DNA of 64,000 nt from Incurvaria masculella (taxonomy: Eukaryota; Arthropoda; Insecta; Lepidoptera; Incurvariidae), in NCBI GenBank assembly GCA_946894095.1, contig OX335650.1, positions 6,634,001 through 6,698,000 of the forward strand, read 5' to 3'. A program made the translations under genes and the position numbers. Each line of letters starts with the position of its first letter. Positions within the stretch are counted from its first letter, which is position 1. This document shows positions 20,111-31,698 of this stretch, in pieces. The notes below the pieces were generated by a model, which made no database searches, was not told the DNA's origin, and saw nothing but the letters and a program-made list of their open reading frames with translations.

Positions 20111-22818
20111 ATTATACCTCGGACGTGAATCAGCTAGGTGAAGTGAGAACTATCATTTCTGCCAATGAACTGACACCTCCGCCACACCAGGAGATCATCA
20201 CTCTTAAAAATATGTTTTTGTCTGTTTCTTTGGAAAAATGTGGCTTGGGAAAAACAGATCTCGTGGAACATGAAATCAAGACCGAGGGTCCACCGATTAA
20301 GCAGAGGTATTATCCACTCTCACCGCTAAAGCAAAAATTACTGGAAAGCGAGCTCGACTCCATGCTAGCTTTAGGTGTGGTGCGACCATCCCGTTCTTCT
20401 TGGTCTAATCCCGTTATTATTGTTCCCAAAAAGGATGGTACTGCTAGATTTTGTTTAGACTCTCGTCGGCTGAATTCGGTCACCGTAAAAGATTCTTATC
20501 CCCTACCATATACAAGTCGGATTTTGGACAATCTACGTAATGCTCGCTATCTTTCCTCCATAGACCTCTCCAAAGCCTTTTGGCAGATACCACTGGAAGC
20601 TTCCTCTTGCCAAAAGACTGCCTTTGTCGTGCCAGGTCGTGGCCTGTATGAATTTACTCGCATGCCTTATGGTGTGTCGAATGCTCCAGGTGAACTACAG
20701 AGATTAGCCGACAAATTGTTTGGCCCTGAATTTGATGGTAAGGTTTTTTGTTTTATGGATGACATTATTATTTTAGCAGCAACATTTGATGAACACTTGG
20801 CTCTTTTGCGCCAAGTCTTCCTCAGGATTAAAGAGGCTGGCCTGACCGTAAACTTTCAGAAATGTGAGTTTTTCAAAAAAGAATTACGTTATTTGGGCTA
20901 TATAGTGGACAGCCAGGGACTTCGCACCGATCCTGGAAAAATTGATGCCGTCAAGAACTACCCATCGCCCGTAAATGCTAAGCAAGTTCGGAGTTTTATT
21001 GGACTTTGCTCCTACTATAGACGTTTTATTTGTAACTTCTCAACCTTGGCTGCTCCCTTGACCAAGCTTACTGGTGGTCGGCGAGGTAACAGTAATTTTG
21101 TTTGGAGCGATGAGGCAGCTGCTGCCTTCTTGGAGTTGAAACAAGCTCTGGTGAGCGCCCCGGTACTCAGTTGTCCGGAATTCTCACGTCCATTCTCTAT
21201 TCATTGCGATGCGAGTGGAGTAAGCATTGGCGGAGTCCTTGTTCAGGCTGATGCCAGGGGCACTGAGCACCCAGTGGCCTATTTTTCCAGGATGCTCACT
21301 AAGTGTGAGCGTAATTATAGTGTTACTGAGAGGGAACTTCTTGCGGTTTTAGATTCTATCCATGCATTCCGTCAGTACATTGAATATGGTCATTTTACTG
21401 TAGTGACGGATCATTCTAGTCTTCGTTGGCTTGTTTCGCTTGATAACCCTAGTGGTCGGTTGGCTCGTTGGAGTACTCGACTTATGCAGTACTCATTTGA
21501 TGTAGTGCATCGTAAGGGAGCTGAGCATAAAGTTCTAGATGCTCTATCGCGAGTAGAGCTCGACATTGTCACCGTTTGCCCTGACTCTACCCTCGATGTT
21601 TGGTATCGCAATATATATGACGGAGGTCTAAAGTCGCCCACACATTACCGAAACTTTCAAATACGTGATGGACAGCTTTATCGTCACTGTAAAATGCCTC
21701 ATCAACTTATGGAAGATCACGCCTGGAAATTGGTTGTCCCCTCCGAATCTCGAGAAGAAGTCATTCGATCGTGTCATGACCCACCTGAAGCTGCACACAT
21801 GGGAGTATTTAAAACTTACAAACGTGTGCAGCAAAACTATTTTTGGCCTGGAATGCATGGACATGTTAAGTCCTATGTGGAATCATGCGAGATCTGCAAA
21901 AGCACTAAGTCTCCAAATACTGCACCTGGGGGTCTTAGTAGCCATCCAAAGAAAGTGTCCAAGCCAATGGAAATGCTGAGCTTAGACTTAATCAAACCTC
22001 TTCCACGTAGTTACGATGGGTTTTGTTATATATTAACTGTCGTCGACGTTTTTACTAAGTTTTGCTGGTTTTGTCCCCTTAAACAGGCTACTGCTAGACT
22101 AATTTGTAAATTTTTGAAGGAGCGGATATTCTTGGTATACGGCATTTGCAAAACAATTGTATGCGACAATGGTCGCCAGCTTATTTCAAACGAATTTCGG
22201 GAGCTAATGGATGAGTTGAGAATTCCTAAAATATTCTATAATCATTTTTATACTCCTCAAAATAATCCTGTAGAGCGTTATAATAAAACTCTAGAAACTG
22301 CACTTTCATGCTATGTAGAGTCTGATCAACGGACCTGGTCGAATTTTGTGATTGCCATCTGTTGTGCTATGAACTGTACCGTTAATTTAGCTCATGGTTA
22401 CACTCCCTACTTTTTAATGTTTGGACGGGAGCCAGTTTTAAATGGGCAGTGTTTTCAATCTGCGGAACCAAAAACGTTAGATGAGGTCGAAATAGCTGAT
22501 CGTGAAGGGTATACGAAGTCTCTTCTAGAACTCAAAGTCATTTTCGATAAGGTTCAAAATCAGTTGTTGAAGGGATTCGCAAAGAATGCCAAATATTATA
22601 ACTTGCGAAGACGTCACGTCAGTTATCAAGTCGGAGACGTAGTCTGGCGGCGAAACTTTGTGCAGTCTAAAGCGACTGACTTTTTTTGTCAAAAGCTAGC
22701 CCCTCGTTTTGTCAAAAACAGAATTGCTGCCAAGATATCAGATGTCAGCTACACTGTAGCAGACCTTAATGGCAAAATTTTGGGAAATTATCACGTGAAA
22801 GATCTTGTTAAGACTTAA
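20095..22818 (+). CDS. pol: LTR retrotransposon Pol: RT, RNase H, integrase
   Basis: Residue numbers count from the TTG codon at 20098. The RT covers about 60-260, with the first catalytic Asp in SSIDLSKAFWQI and the second motif FMDD at 20752-20763 (residue 219). RNase H follows, with HCDASG (Asp at 21208, residue 371), TERELLAV and TDHSSLRWL. The integrase HHCC finger is intact (CHDPPEAAHMG, SCEICKSTK). Its DDE triad is visible in LSLDLIKPL, VCDNGRQLI and NNPVERYNKTL. A C-terminal domain with KLAPRFVKNRI follows. No internal stop occurs in about 900 codons. The frame is -1 to protease and has no start ATG at the junction. I see no canonical slippery heptamer there, so either an unusual shift site or a single-base loss separates protease from RT. 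Confidence 0.93.
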   Translation: MLSPLNYTSDVNQLGEVRTIISANELTPPPHQEIITLKNMFLSVSLEKCGLGKTDLVEHEIKTEGPPIKQRYYPLSPLKQKLLESELDSMLALGVVRPSRSSWSNPVIIVPKKDGTARFCLDSRRLNSVTVKDSYPLPYTSRILDNLRNARYLSSIDLSKAFWQIPLEASSCQKTAFVVPGRGLYEFTRMPYGVSNAPGELQRLADKLFGPEFDGKVFCFMDDIIILAATFDEHLALLRQVFLRIKEAGLTVNFQKCEFFKKELRYLGYIVDSQGLRTDPGKIDAVKNYPSPVNAKQVRSFIGLCSYYRRFICNFSTLAAPLTKLTGGRRGNSNFVWSDEAAAAFLELKQALVSAPVLSCPEFSRPFSIHCDASGVSIGGVLVQADARGTEHPVAYFSRMLTKCERNYSVTERELLAVLDSIHAFRQYIEYGHFTVVTDHSSLRWLVSLDNPSGRLARWSTRLMQYSFDVVHRKGAEHKVLDALSRVELDIVTVCPDSTLDVWYRNIYDGGLKSPTHYRNFQIRDGQLYRHCKMPHQLMEDHAWKLVVPSESREEVIRSCHDPPEAAHMGVFKTYKRVQQNYFWPGMHGHVKSYVESCEICKSTKSPNTAPGGLSSHPKKVSKPMEMLSLDLIKPLPRSYDGFCYILTVVDVFTKFCWFCPLKQATARLICKFLKERIFLVYGICKTIVCDNGRQLISNEFRELMDELRIPKIFYNHFYTPQNNPVERYNKTLETALSCYVESDQRTWSNFVIAICCAMNCTVNLAHGYTPYFLMFGREPVLNGQCFQSAEPKTLDEVEIADREGYTKSLLELKVIFDKVQNQLLKGFAKNAKYYNLRRRHVSYQVGDVVWRRNFVQSKATDFFCQKLAPRFVKNRIAAKISDVSYTVADLNGKILGNYHVKDLVKT

Positions 22819-22955
22819 TTGCCGAGACCTATAAGGCTATTCTGATTATGTGTGTGTGTTGTTTTTTTTACCAGTAATTTAATTGTGTTTTTTTTTCTTG
22901 AATTTTCCTAAAAAAAAAAGAATTTGTTTTCGTTGTGCTCAAATTTTTTTTTTTT

Positions 22956-22967
22956 GAAACGGGGTAT
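22956..22967 (+). other. Polypurine tract
   Basis: GAAACGGGG followed by TAT immediately precedes the TG of the 3' LTR. This position and composition are expected for the plus-strand primer of reverse transcription. Confidence 0.65.
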
Positions 22968-23862
22968 TGTAACGGATTTAATTTCAGTACAGAGTCCACA
23001 TAGGAATTTTACTAATTTTAAATTTCCCTCTAATTCTACCTACCCACGGTTTTCGGCCTCAAGACGAAAAAAACGAAAAGAAAAAACACTCTTGTGGCGG
23101 GTGCGACCGAAGTGCCTGCTAATTACGAGACTGAGAAGATTTACTGCTGTTTTGGACAAGTTTGTTTTTCTTACGAGACTTTCACGGTTGTGCAAAGTGA
23201 AGTGTTGTGCCACAAGTGTGGGCAAACCATAGTTTTGTTGAGGCGCCCAACAAACCAAGAAGAGGAAGGGCCGGCAGGACACCACGCCGCCCCATCACCT
23301 GAGCTAGCCGTGTCATATTAAGGCGCTAGGACTAGCCAACTACTCGCGCCATACAAATGCATTTTTTAACAAATGTAATAATATGTAGTGAAACGCTTCA
23401 GAAAATCCAAATAGAACTCCAGACTGATAATGGATTGTTAATATTTTTTTATTCCATCATTTATTTAAATAATAATAAAAATAAAAAAGTTGATTTTTCT
23501 CATTAGAAATCTGAAAGTAATTCGATTTCTAGATATAAGCAAAAACAGCATATATGCATAAACAAAAAAATCCATTTGCTTTTAGATTTCTACATTTAGT
23601 CAAAAAAGTTCGGAAATGGACACCGTTTCCGCAATGTATTTTGTATAGAAAAAGGAAACATACATTAACGAAAATAATTCAATTCCTAGACAAGGAATCA
23701 TATATTGTAAGAATGACACTTATAATCGTCAGACTTAGTTAGTTAACTTGGGGTGCCTCGTCTAACTTTGCGATTTGGCTAGTACCAGGCCCTTAAGTGG
23801 ATGTGCAAGGTACTCCAAACTTTTCATTATCAAATGTGCCCTGGCGAAAAACCGGCGTTACA
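22968..23862 (+). repeat. 3' LTR, split by a MITE
   Basis: TGTAACGG to CGGCGTTACA. It is about 420 bp once the inserted 471-bp MITE and its duplicated TTAA are removed. The two LTR parts are 22968-23321 and 23797-23862. It lacks 18 bp present in the 5' LTR. Confidence 0.95.
23322..23792 (+). mobile_element. TTAA-flanked MITE, family A, copy 1
   Basis: The 471-bp element lies between TTAA at 23318-23321 and TTAA at 23793-23796. Its ends are GGCGCTAGGACTAGCCAA and, reading in from the right, GGGCCTGGTACTAGCCAA (14 of 18 match). The 5' LTR shows the empty site with a single TTAA. A second, inverted copy of identical length is at 27176-27646. A 62-codon frame inside (23554-23742) is also kept in the other copy but has no recognisable domain. 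TTAA duplication points to a piggyBac-like transposase. If the duplication is really TTA/TAA, a PIF/Harbinger origin is possible. Confidence 0.92.
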
Positions 23863-23949
23863 AACTCTGGTTGGAATTTAGTTTAGTTTGGCTGTTATAT
23901 TTTAAATTGAAATATATAATCTTACTTCATTGACTTACCTATATATTTC

Positions 23950-24690
23950 CGAATGATCCGTGTTTTTGTTGACTTGCTTATAATGTGATGTTAGTGGTCT
24001 CCCTGGTTTTACGATAGATATAAAATTAAATCAATAACATTTAAAAAAAATCAAAACAAGTTTAAAAAAAAAATATTTATAAATTTTTCATGAAGCGTGG
24101 TTTTATTCTTTTGATTGTGATATGATGTTAGAGCTCTCCCTTGTTCGGTGACCGATAAAACATACAATGTATAACGTTATAAACCGTAAGTTTTCAAATA
24201 AATATATATATAAATTTCTCATGAAGCGTAGTTTTATATTGATTATTATTTTGATTGTGATTTAATGTTAGAGCTCTCCCTTGTTCGGTGACAGTAAAAA
24301 CATACAATTTATAACGTTATAAACCGTAAGCCTTCAAATAAATATATTTCTCATGAAGAGTGGTTTTATTGAATTGATTGTAATATGTTAGAGCTCTCCC
24401 TTGTTCGGTGACAGTAAAAACATACAATTTATAACGTTATAAACCGTAAGCTTTTAAATAAATATATTTCTCATGAATAGTGGTTTTATTGAATTGATTG
24501 TAATATGTTAGAGCTCTGCCTGGTTCAGTGATCGATACAATTCAAAATGTATAACGCTTTAACCGTAAGCTTTCAAATAAATGTACATACTTATAAATTT
24601 CTCACGAAGCGTGTGACTTGCTTGTAATGTCATGTTAGAGCTTACCCTGGTTCAATGATAGTTAAAAAAATAAATGTATAACGTTCGAGA
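23950..24690. repeat. Tandem array, about 115-130-bp unit, five to six copies
   Basis: Each unit carries TTCTCATGAAG or a variant, then GATTGTGAT, TGTTAGAGCTCTCCC, TTGTTCGGTGAC, ACATACAATTTATAACGTTA and AAACCGTAAG. Repeats begin near 23955, 24088, 24216, 24350, 24466 and 24598. The outer units are the most diverged. There is no coding frame through the array. Confidence 0.85.
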
Positions 24691-26102
24691 CAGAGAAAAA
24701 TTGCCTCATAAATTAAGTTTTCTCTTATCAAGTTGAGGGATTAGGAAGGCTATTGAGCGCAACACATGTTTGTAATGAAACACCAGGTTCATCTTATTTA
24801 TTTAAGTTTCAAGTTCCGCTCGGATCGATTTAATTTTCGATATTAACCTGAGCAGAGCCCAGTAAAATGTTGTTACCTTTGCGGGCATGTATACAGCAAA
24901 TCCTGAATCTAACAACGGCCCGAGTGTTTCACCAAAATGTTAGATTTTTGCTCGCACATGGCCAACATTGTTGCTTTGAGCTCAAAGCTGGTCTTTGTCC
25001 GCGTATATTTTATTTTGATCATATCTGAAATGAGGTTCACGCCTGGATTTCGCGCTTGTAATTGGATTTTTATAACTCTTACTTCCTCGACGTCATTTAC
25101 TTACAGAACAGCACAGATGCATGAACAACATCTTTACTATCAACGAAATCAAGATACCGCATATTTTTGAAAAACCTTACAATGCGCATACGTCATCGCA
25201 TTCAGATGTCGAACGTTTGATTATGACTAGCTAGGTACGAGTTTCTGAACATATCACAGACCAGATAATAAAAGTCTCCTGTGGAGACTGACTGGTTGTG
25301 ACAGGATATTTTTCGTGCACTTGTCTTACGAAACGTGGAGTGGCTTTGCTTTCATCCAAAAAAAACGTTGGTCCATCTGAATATGTTCTAGCTAGTAGCA
25401 GGATTTATCCTTGAAGAACTTGTATAACCACCATATAAATATGGATTGCTGATAGTTTTATATTTCAAAGCGGCAAAAACGGACTCGCCATAATTTATTC
25501 CAGCGTTTTTCAGACGTTACTTCAAATGGAACAAAACAATTTAGTAATCGTTAATTAAGAGATGGAGGTGTAAAATATGTGGTAGTCTTTACCAAATAAA
25601 CCATGGCCGAAACACAATAATCAAGTATTCACATACACACACAAAACGTTAATTAATAGCAAGACATTCTTAGGAAAGAGATTGTTAAGTGATGACTTTA
25701 AAAAAATAAGAAGAATTATCGAATAAGTACATACCTATTGCAATACCTATATAGGGAGTTGTATGCCCGATTCTTACTTGTAAATAATGGTCCAGGGAGA
25801 ATTCAATTATGAATTAAATAAAAAACAGCCAAGTGCGAGTCGGGTATAAATATGTATTGTTATACATATTATTCTTATGTCACTATTAACCTTATGAGAC
25901 TGCAAATTTCAGAATTAGGTGTTATGTATTATAAGGATTTGTTTGTTTGTCGAGGCATTTTTTTCTCAAAAATATTAAATTGTAATAACCGGTATTGTTT
26001 TTTTACAAGCTTTTCCTTTGATAAACGTCCATACTCGTAATATTCTCCATTGCGTTTGAATCTTCATCGAAATTTGTCTTTGAAAAAATAGCTTGTGTAG
26101 TG

Positions 26103-26279
26103 ATGGCAGACAAGCGAGACCTTCGTATCGTCACGCGCGATGGCGACCTCGGCTGGGACGGACCCGACATTCCGACGAGTGCAGCGTGCAACGGCTGCAC
26201 CTGTGCCTGCGCCGGCAGACTATTGTGTCGCCGGATTGCGGTTCCTTCTTGTTGGCCAGATGGGTTTCGCTTACAGTGA
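26103..26279 (+). CDS. Small Cys-rich open frame, unknown
   Basis: An ATG in a GC-rich island (about 26095-26285), inside otherwise AT-rich DNA, opens 58 codons reading MADKRDLRIVTRDGDLGWDG and later CNGCTCACAGRLLC, ending at TGA 26277. Base composition changes sharply at both island edges. The minus strand is also open here (26003-26383), and the stop lies just after a TTACAG that would itself be a good splice acceptor. This may therefore be an exon on either strand or a fragment of an older mobile element. I do not recognise the product. Confidence 0.3.
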   Translation: MADKRDLRIVTRDGDLGWDGPDIPTSAACNGCTCACAGRLLCRRIAVPSCWPDGFRLQ

Positions 26280-27175
26280 ATGTTTCGCTGTATTTTATCA
26301 TGTTTATCAAAACTTTGAAATTGTATTTTTACATCCTTACATAAGATCAAACATGATAAGCTTACAGCCACCACAAAGATCACCTTAATTGGACGAGTCC
26401 TTATGATTCGAAAAATTTAGGTACATGTATACATAGAATAGACAGTGAAGTAATGACACATTATTTTCGACCGGAAGATATGTAAATAACAATTTTGTAC
26501 AATATAGTTAATAACGCTGAAGATAAAGTTAAGGTTTCAATTTACAGTCAGTGAATATTTTCGGTTCCTAACCCTTTTCAATATTTCTTGTAATGTTTTA
26601 TTCCGATAGAAGACAAAATAAAATAAGATAATTATTTTAATAATATATCATAATATCATAACAATATGTATAAAAATGTAATGATATTTATATATTATAA
26701 TAATGTCACTATTCACCTTTAATGACTTAATTTAAAAAAGGTTTTACCAAAAACCATAATACTCACTCAAAATTCATATCTTTGAATACAGTACCAATAA
26801 TGGACGGGAATCACAAACTTTTGACCGTGACCGCAGCTATGGATGTAAATACTATTATTGTTTCAATACATAAAGAACAATACATGAACAAAATGACAAT
26901 ACAACATTTACCATGAATAATAACTATACATCATTGCTTTCACTTGAACTTGGATTTTCTATTTCATTGTGTATAGTTTACTCTGTAATTCACTTTGCTT
27001 ATACGTTTTATTTTATCAAATATGAAAGATTTTTTTTTCTGCACAATTTTCAAAATCTCACCCATCATCAAACCCACCCATCACACCCATCATCAAAATC
27101 TCTTGTAACTCCGTTACCCTTAACCACCAATATGGGACCTATTTACGATTTAAGTCACCCCAAATTCCAGATTAA

Positions 27176-27646
27176 GGGCCTGGTACTAGCCAAATCGCAA
27201 AGTTAGACGAGGCACCCCAAGTTAACTAACTAAGTCTGACGATTATAAGTGTCATTCTTACAATATATGATTCCTTGTCTAGGAATCGAATTATTTTCGT
27301 TAATGTATGTTTCCTTTTTCTATACAAAATACATTGCGGAAACGGTGTCCATTTCCGAACTTTTTTGACTAAATGTAGAAATTTAAAAGCAAATGGAATT
27401 TTTTGTTTATGCATATATGCTGTTTTTGCTTATATCTAGAAATCGAATTACTTTCAGATTTCTAATGAGAAAAATCAACTTTTTTATTTTTATTATTATT
27501 TAAATAAATGATGGAATAAAAAAATATTAACAATCTATTATCAGTCTAGAGTTCTATTTGGATTTGCTGAAGCGTTTCACTACATATTATTACATTTGTT
27601 AAAAAGTGCATTTGTATGGCGCGAGTAGTTGGCTAGTCCTAGCGCC
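27176..27646 (-). mobile_element. TTAA-flanked MITE, family A, copy 2
   Basis: The 471-bp inverted copy of 23322-23792 is flanked by TTAA at 27172-27175 and 27647-27650. It is nearly identical to copy 1, so the two moved recently from the same source or one from the other. The internal 62-codon frame (27226-27414) survives with a few substitutions. Confidence 0.92.
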
Positions 27647-27699
27647 TTAAAGAATACATTTCGGACTCATATGTTAACCTTAATTTATGCACACAGTTG

Positions 27700-29040
27700 G
27701 GTGTGATGACCCTGCCAAATTATTATGCACATAAACATATATATATATATTAAGTATCCGTTTAAGTGTGTCCAATTTCTTTAAAAAACCCAACGTCATA
27801 CGGGAATTGAATGAGTTCCGGTGATCATACAATCGACAACTGGTCGAGGTCTTGTTTTGATCGAATTTGACATTGAAGAGTGTAATAACCCCAATTAAAT
27901 GCCTTCGCCAAACCTGCTCAATGGCAACATGGCAGCGCATTCAGCGGAGAAAGACATCTTGATCGTTCTCGAGGGTGCTTGAGAAGTGTCCGATTAAATG
28001 TATTAATTATCTCTGAAGAAGCCAATGGAGCTATGACTGCTGCGGAATTATACTAAAGGAACTTAAGATATTGCTAACATTGGGATGGTCCGTATCGATA
28101 GATAAGACCTTGTGAGATATGAATTTATGTGGGACGATGAACTTATAGAGGCCGTCAAAAATGTTAATGTTATTTAAAAAGTGCATCAAACAAGTACAAA
28201 GTCGGCCAGCGGAGTAGAATTTGAAGTTCCCTAAAGGATGTCCCAGGAGCAAAGCGACCATTAAAATAAAAAAGATAATTACTTTCAAAGGTTTCTGGAA
28301 ATAAATAAAATTTAGTATTTTATCTAATGGGCCGATTTTTCAATCATCACATAGTACTTATCGGACTGATAACAGATATTTACATGTCATTCATTACCGG
28401 AGAATTATATCTTCTATCACTTTTTTCTGCCCGTAATTTTACTAATAATAATATGGACTTACTATAACGGATGGATAAGCGTAAACGTAAATAGATCTGT
28501 CAAATAGCTTTCTGACTGTTTATCAAACCATTGAAAAATCAGCCCTTTTTCAAATATATATGCTCGGCTCCTTTCAGAAATTGAGGGTATTTTGTATCAT
28601 ATTTATTCTTGCTCGATTAATTAATTAATGACCGATTTTTTTCAGTTTTCTCCGGACTTCTTTTGTTCAGTATAGTCGAGCGTCGTTTGTTACCTTACCT
28701 TATCTTACGCAGCCTACTTTGTCGATGAGTTTTTAATACATAATGTCTTGTTATCAATATTACACTCATCTAATAATTGTATTGTTTCTTTTCAGTTTAC
28801 TAAACAAATATAGATATCTGACAAAATCCCTAAATGTATGTAGATAACTGATAGAAAATGATAAAACGCAGTTGTAATTTTAACATCCGCCGGGATTTGA
28901 TTAAGTCCCTGATTATACGCGATATTTTTAGGATTTATACTATGCAAGGATATAATAATAAAAAAACAAATAAAGCTGCAAAAGAAACTACTCTGTAACT
29001 ATATCTTATTGTTCAAGGCTGAATTCGAATTAACAAACAG
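27700..29040. other. No gene seen
   Basis: AT-rich with short chance frames only. A (TA)n run lies at 27739-27750. No recognised repeat ends. Confidence 0.4.
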
Positions 29041-29043
29041 AGC

Positions 29044-29397
29044 CGGTAGTCTAAGTTGTCACCTAAATTGGCGTTACGGCAAACCGATCGACTGGCGTTT
29101 TCAAATGTATGGAGAAATTGAAGAGCGCGCGCAGCGGGCGTTAAGCGAACTAACATTTGCGAGTCCGAGCTTGATTTGACAGCTTACTCAACGTTGCCGT
29201 AAATACGTCGACGTTGCCGTTTACGTCCACTTCGCGTTTTCATACAAATCGGAAGTCCGCGTTTGACTTTGACAGCTTGAAGAAGTAAAACCACAGAATA
29301 TCTAGTAAAAACTTGTATGGAGTTTGGAGAAAACGCCAGTCGATCGGTTTGCCGTAAACGCCAATTTAGGTGAGAACTCAGACTGACCACTCAGAGC
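29044..29397 (+). mobile_element. DNA transposon remnant with about 50-bp TIRs, copy 1
   Basis: The left end GTCACCTAAATTGGCGTTAC, GGCAAACCGATCGACTGGCG is mirrored at the right by CGCCAGTCGATCGGTTTGCC and GCCAATTTAGGTGAGAACTC. The core is about 240 bp and non-coding. The inverse copy is at 60526-60865. Outer termini and target duplication are not certain. Confidence 0.8.
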
Positions 29398-29399
29398 AT

Positions 29400-30700
29400 T
29401 CTCCGTCTACCCGTATTTCATTCATATAAATGAATTGGTTTAATTTGTCTAAATTACCATTGCATCCATAATATAAAAAACCGATAGACGTTATGGTATT
29501 AGTGTTTTACCTTAACCTATTCAAAAACGGTATAATTTATCTTAAATCAGCATAGGTCTTGAAATCAGCGAGGTCAAAACGAAAGGTCAGAAGATGTGAA
29601 TATATAAAGGATACAAAAAGGACCTTCTGCAATATGAGATACTAATGTGCTTTTGACTTAATTTTAAAAATAACTTCTTTAGTAAATACTCAAATGTAAT
29701 ATGATGTAAAGTTTCATTACGGTACCTGAGTTAATAGCCTACATTTTAAAATTGAATCAGCCGTTATTTACCTACAAAGATGTCGCGCGGCTATCCTCAG
29801 GAGAAATCTGTTTTCTACATTAAAACATGTACGATTTAATTATTTTTTCCCTAAATATATTTTAAAAATCCTAGTCGCTAGTCTTCTATCATTTTATAAA
29901 TTAATTTTCTCGTAAATGACTGAGATAATAGCAGCTAGATTTTTCATAATTTTTATTCAAAATATTTTATGATATATTCCAGTAAAAACATTTTGATGAA
30001 ATTTCAAAATATAAACGACTCTAACGTTGGCATATCTTTTCCCTTTTTGTATGGGCCGACATGAACATTTTGGAACAAATATAGTCACGGTTGATTTTGT
30101 GTTTAGTTATCGACAGAAAAGATTCGAAAGGTTCTGCGAAACTGAGTCATAGAATAAAATAAGGTTCCGGCCTACTACCGTAAATAAAGGAGTGATATTG
30201 TATACGTATTTTATTATATTAACTATTGTGCTTATTCCCTGTGGGCGAACCCAGAGAAGTCCACTAATACGCAAAGCTACTGGCCGCTATACTTTGTTAT
30301 AATTTATAGAGTCCAACAAACTTGACATGCATCGCAAACATTTGCATTCAAAATAATTTAATACCTATACATATATATCGTTGTCTAATTGCCTAATGAA
30401 TGATTGGCATGCGGATGCCTTACCTAATGACCGGGCGTGTAGCCTATATAATGTCAATCGCCGCATGCATAAATCTCATAATGTGTTCTAACATGTTTAA
30501 CTCGTTTAACTATGCATAAATATAGGAGGTCAGGAAATAAATTAGGGATGCAGACATTAACATAAATATATTACTACGTACCATTACATATCACTGAATG
30601 CAGAGCCGGGCGTCTGAGAATCTAGCCCGCTTGTAATCAAAATGAATACTTACTCTGACAGTCGACGAAATGTTTTTGCTAATTGAGAGTGCATGTTTGA
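29400..30700. other. No gene seen
   Basis: AT-rich, with no exon-like or repeat-bounded segment recognised. Confidence 0.4.
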
Positions 30701-30710
30701 TAGTTTCTAT

Positions 30711-31090
30711 TACGTGGTCGTAATAGCATATCAGAGGTCTGGGTTCAATTCCGACATGAACCACTCTCTTTCTCTTTCCGAGTTCGATAAGTGCATTTCG
30801 TCACGAATGCGAGCTGCTCCGTGGTTCGGAATCCATGTAAAACTGTAGGCCCCCTTCCCCTTCTAGGTGGTAGGGTTTAAGCCCGACCGGGTTGGTACCA
30901 TCGCGTTGGATGAAAAGATGGTCGAAGCTGCAATGAAAAATTATCCGTGTTTTCCATCCAGTTCAATGTAGCCGTGCTCATAAAGGGAAGGTCCTGGCAT
31001 GCTACCTAATTCCTTCGGGAATGTGGTGTATTGGGCTAATATCATAACGGTAGTTGTGTGGTATTAGCCATCCATGTCAGGTCGCATAAA
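30711..31090 (+). mobile_element. SINE, tRNA-headed, full length
   Basis: CAGAGGTCTGGGTTCAATTCC (box B), the TCTTTCTCTTTCCGAGTTCG link, GTCACGAATGCGAGCTGCTC, GGTACCATCGCGTTGGATGA, TTTTCCATCCAGTTCAATG and the tail TATTAGCCATCCATGTCAGG are followed by TCGCATAAA. The A-rich tail abuts, or was cut by, the MITE that follows. Confidence 0.85.
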
Positions 31091-31698
31091 CGTACGTTTC
31101 CATTCCCGCGAGCCCCTCGCCAACTTGGGCGAGTACGGAAATTGACATCCGATCCGATTGAATTGATCCGAGTGCGGAGTTCGGCTCGCAGGCGCTTGCA
31201 TCAATCCGTCCACCAGTCGATTTTTCGTGTCCGAGTCAGAGAGACTCGAGCGTTCGATTGTGAACAAAAATGAGGGTTAGGGTAGGCGAAGTTTTTTGCA
31301 GATGCTACGTACTTCCCTTTGGTTTTTATGATGTAGCGCTTCCAATGACGAACAATACGCAAAGGGAGAAACTATTCTCACTGATCGGTCAAAATAGTCC
31401 ATTGAGGACCATTTCCCAAGATGATCTTATTGGGTAAAGCTTACCGGTATAAAAGTAACGGACCTGTAATGCATGGTCACCGGCCGCAACCGAAGCCACT
31501 AACATCTTAGCACACTTTAATTGGATTTGACAATAGAACAGGGATTTAATCCTAGAATCATTCTGGAATTTCATTCTCGTAGCATCAGAGGCGAGCGTGG
31601 ACTGACCGAGGCAAGCGCCTGCGAACCGCAACTAATGTAATGTTTCCATTTGCTATTCATCCAAGTTCACAAGGCGCTTGCGGGAATGGAAACGTGCC
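31091..31698. mobile_element. TTAA-type MITE, family C
   Basis: The left end ACGTTTCCATTCCCGCGAGC pairs with the right end GCTTGCGGGAATGGAAACGT, and the arms continue inward for about 38 bp (..CCAACTTGG / CCAAGTTC..). The right border is GGAAACGTGCC followed by TTAA (31699-31702). The left border is altered where it meets the SINE tail (AAACGT). The 608-bp body has no transposase. Confidence 0.7.

Larger units (their letters stand above)
17813..23862 (+). mobile_element. Ty3/gypsy-type LTR retrotransposon
   Basis: The element is about 6.05 kb including a 475-bp later insertion. It is bounded by TG...CA LTRs and flanked by the 4-bp direct repeat AACT (17809-17812 and 23863-23866). It carries gag, an aspartic protease, and RT-RNase H-integrase in that order; integrase after RNase H is the Ty3/gypsy order. 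There is no env-like frame after pol. The two LTRs differ at about eight positions plus one 18-bp indel, so insertion is fairly recent, and the coding regions are almost undamaged. I do not assign a clade. Confidence 0.93.

Noticed and set aside
22819..22967. Possible env gene downstream of pol
   Set aside because: Only about 150 bp of T-rich sequence and the polypurine tract lie between the pol stop and the 3' LTR.
23554..23742. 62-codon frame conserved between the two family A MITEs
   Set aside because: The two copies are nearly identical overall, so frame conservation carries little weight, and no transposase motif is present.
25820..25850. Another GTCC-repeat copy
   Set aside because: Only GCCAAGTGCGAGTCGG is recognisable and the following sequence does not match the family. 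Too little to annotate as an element.
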